Position numbers and translations under genes: made by a program. A stretch of 64,000 nucleotides of DNA, from contig NZ_JAJNBZ010000030.1 in NCBI RefSeq assembly GCF_021369635.1, positions 1 to 64,000 on the forward strand, read 5' to 3'. This DNA comes from Paenibacillus profundus (GTDB taxonomy: Bacteria > Bacillota > Bacilli > Paenibacillales > Paenibacillaceae). This document shows positions 62,307 to 64,000 of this stretch, piece by piece (within the stretch, counting starts at the first letter, position 1; every line of letters begins with the position of its first letter). The notes below the pieces were generated by a model. The model had not been told where the DNA came from, made no database searches, and saw only the letters and a list, made by a program, of their open reading frames with translations.

Positions 62307-63946
62307 GCAGTCTTCATTCCTTTCAATTCATTAAGTACCTGTTTATACTCATCAACAATAACGTAATTTTCTCCATCTTCTTCAATTAACATATCTCCCA
62401 AGTGTTCAATTGATTTCTCATTTATCTCAGAAATAATAACATTTGCTGAACCACCCAGAGATTTGGCAGCCTGATTGACCTCAATCATAGGCTTTTCCAA
62501 ATCATCAAATATGAAGAGAATATCCTTTTCTTTTTCATCTAGGTTTTCAATAAAGGACGCATAGTCTTCATCACTCGAAGCAAAAATCTCTTCAAAGGAA
62601 TGAACAGTATCATTTTCATCTCCATTTCTTTCATTCTCTTGTTCATCTGCGTTCTCATTGTTTTCTTCAACTTCTTCTGTTTCAACCTCGTAATTATCGC
62701 GATAAATCTTGGCAAACTCTTCGTTAGCCGCTCTTTCTTTATTTACTTCATCCATATTTAAACTAAATGCAGGTGTTTTTATTTCATCAGACTCATCATC
62801 TTTATTTGGTCGTTGCGGTATCAAACTACCACCAGTAGCATTCGAACCTTCTCTAACCTTAACAAATCTTGTTGTTTTCGGCGACGCCTTACTCTTAGAA
62901 CCAATAAATTCATCCAGTTTCTCTTTCATCCCTTCCGGAAGTAATGATTCATCCACTTTAATTTTCCGCTTTTCACCCATAATATCTCGAACAGCATTTT
63001 CTGAAAGACGGAACAAAACTGATAAGTCTGTGGCTATTTTTTCTTTTTCTGTCATGACCACTTTAGTTACAGTTATTTGTGTAATCGGTCTTTCTACTAC
63101 AGCAGAACGAAACAATTCCCTTTGTGTAACACTTTTCTTTTCTTGAAACCATTCATCAAAAATACTTTTATCGTTCTCTCTTAGGAGTTTTTCATACACC
63201 ATGATACTACTCTTAAACATCTTATATATTTTGGTTTTGTTGGCATAGAAGAATTCCGTTGCTCTATAACCAACGACATAAGGTTTCCATGTCGAGTATG
63301 ATATTTTATCAAATTCATCTTTATGAACTATCATTTGTTCGTGAAGTCTACTTTTTTGATAATCATAATTGTCAGAATAAGCATCCCATTCTTTGGCTAG
63401 TTCTTCCTCGCCTAACTCCAATAGGAAGTCACTTATCCATTGTGGAAGATATCTTTGAACCCCTGGAACAGTATCACGGTAAACGTGGAACAGTTTAACT
63501 AAGATACTCGCATTGAAAGCAGCATTTTGATTAAACGAATAATTGAGGAGCTCATAAGTAAAAAGAATGATGTAACTTAAATCCGTTTTTAAGAAGCTTT
63601 CTCTAAGAAATTCACTTCGCCAATACAAGTACCAATTTTCCTGCTTTTGATTCATACTATTAAACGTAGTCCAATATGCGAATAACGGTTCAAAGCTGCA
63701 ATATCTTCCTGGTGTATTCGAACGCGCATAAGAGTCCATTACGAAGTCAGTAGCATAGAATACATGCGTATTATTATTAAAGTACTGATTTATCTCCTTA
63801 TAGCTTTCTTGAATTCGTGTTGGAGTCTTTAAGTGACTATATTTAGGTAATATATTGCCTCCCTCATCATAGAAAAGAGGACCTTTGATATAAATAGACT
63901 TCAAGTTGTTTCCTGTATATCCTGAAGCTTTATCTCTATCTTTCAA
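62303..63946 (-). CDS. sngA: TerB-domain protein, probable SngA of a Shango system
   Basis: A 547-residue protein with an N-terminal TerB_N domain (about residues 70-270: ENWYLYWRSEFLRESFLKTD, LSYIILFTYELLNYSFNQNA). A middle acidic linker rich in Glu, Asp and Asn follows (EVEENNENADEQENERNGDE), then a C-terminal helical domain (LEKPMIEVNQAAKSLGGSAN, EKSIEHLGDMLIEEDGENYV) of TerB_C type. The start is TTG 63946 with AAAGGAG 6 nt upstream. It is the first gene of the three-gene unit. In Shango the TerB protein is essential for defence; its molecular action is unknown. The promoter region lies mostly beyond the window. Confidence 0.85.
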   Translation of the reverse strand: MKDRDKASGYTGNNLKSIYIKGPLFYDEGGNILPKYSHLKTPTRIQESYKEINQYFNNNTHVFYATDFVMDSYARSNTPGRYCSFEPLFAYWTTFNSMNQKQENWYLYWRSEFLRESFLKTDLSYIILFTYELLNYSFNQNAAFNASILVKLFHVYRDTVPGVQRYLPQWISDFLLELGEEELAKEWDAYSDNYDYQKSRLHEQMIVHKDEFDKISYSTWKPYVVGYRATEFFYANKTKIYKMFKSSIMVYEKLLRENDKSIFDEWFQEKKSVTQRELFRSAVVERPITQITVTKVVMTEKEKIATDLSVLFRLSENAVRDIMGEKRKIKVDESLLPEGMKEKLDEFIGSKSKASPKTTRFVKVREGSNATGGSLIPQRPNKDDESDEIKTPAFSLNMDEVNKERAANEEFAKIYRDNYEVETEEVEENNENADEQENERNGDENDTVHSFEEIFASSDEDYASFIENLDEKEKDILFIFDDLEKPMIEVNQAAKSLGGSANVIISEINEKSIEHLGDMLIEEDGENYVIVDEYKQVLNELKGMKTA

Positions 63947-64000
63947 ATTATTCTCCTTTCTATTAAGGTAATCAATTGAAGGAGCGTCTTGATATCGATT

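Noticed and set aside
1-64000. tRNA or rRNA genes
   Set aside because: I looked for CCA-ending cloverleafs and conserved rRNA blocks and saw none; the folded repeats are too long and lack tRNA features.

Overview
The window looks like chromosomal DNA of a low-GC Gram-positive of the Paenibacillus type. Strong AGGAGG-like ribosome binding sites precede most genes. The gene families are typical of that group: AzlCD, a PutP/OpuE-type symporter, TxpA/BsrG-like type I toxins, a SCIFF ranthipeptide pair, penicillin acylase and HutG-GltS. No rRNA or tRNA gene was found, so the genus is inferred from gene content only. The region is unusually decayed. I count nine genes whose frame is cut by one in-frame nonsense codon and about ten more frameshifts, truncations or gene fusions. 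IS3 and IS30 elements are also present.

Region 1 (about 0.6-23.9 kb) is the most striking part. It is a one-gene-at-a-time array in which almost every gene is on the minus strand. Genes are separated by about 150-180 bp imperfect palindromic repeats that begin TAACGTT and end GTGTTAT/GTGTTAG. The cargo is typical of mobile gene cassettes: four GNAT acetyltransferases, two APH-like kinases, acylphosphatase, DinB, a YdeI-like protein, an AlaX-like editing protein, a GIY-YIG nuclease, a retropepsin-like pair, an ADP-ribosylglycohydrolase, type I toxin-antitoxin units and unknown proteins. A broken tyrosine recombinase lies inside the array at about 13.2-13.5 kb. I read this as an integron-like cassette array with attC-like sites. 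Further full or partial repeats occur at 25.4, 29.5, 31.3, 38.7, 39.5, 57.7 and 58.5 kb.

Region 2 (24-50 kb) is mostly ordinary chromosome: a MerR-SRPBCC fusion remnant, an SRPBCC protein, penicillin acylase, acetamidase, a secreted repeat protein, a beta/gamma-crystallin protein, LysR-HutG-GltS, a broken ABC-2 transporter, a proline symporter, a vanadium haloperoxidase, AzlCD, a cupin, and a MacB/FtsX-type ABC transporter with its two-component system. Many of these are broken.

Region 3 (51.2-52.9 kb) is a complete SCIFF ranthipeptide cassette: a 50-residue six-cysteine precursor followed by its radical SAM/SPASM maturase. It is followed by three probable orphan immunity genes and a membrane-anchored serine hydrolase.

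Region 4 (56-64 kb) has an IS30 element that cut into a cassette gene, two more cassette-type genes with their repeats, and then a three-gene operon that matches the Shango anti-phage system: a TerB-domain protein, a BrxD-like ATPase and an Lhr-like helicase. A 38-codon ORF with a CxxC motif sits immediately after the helicase.
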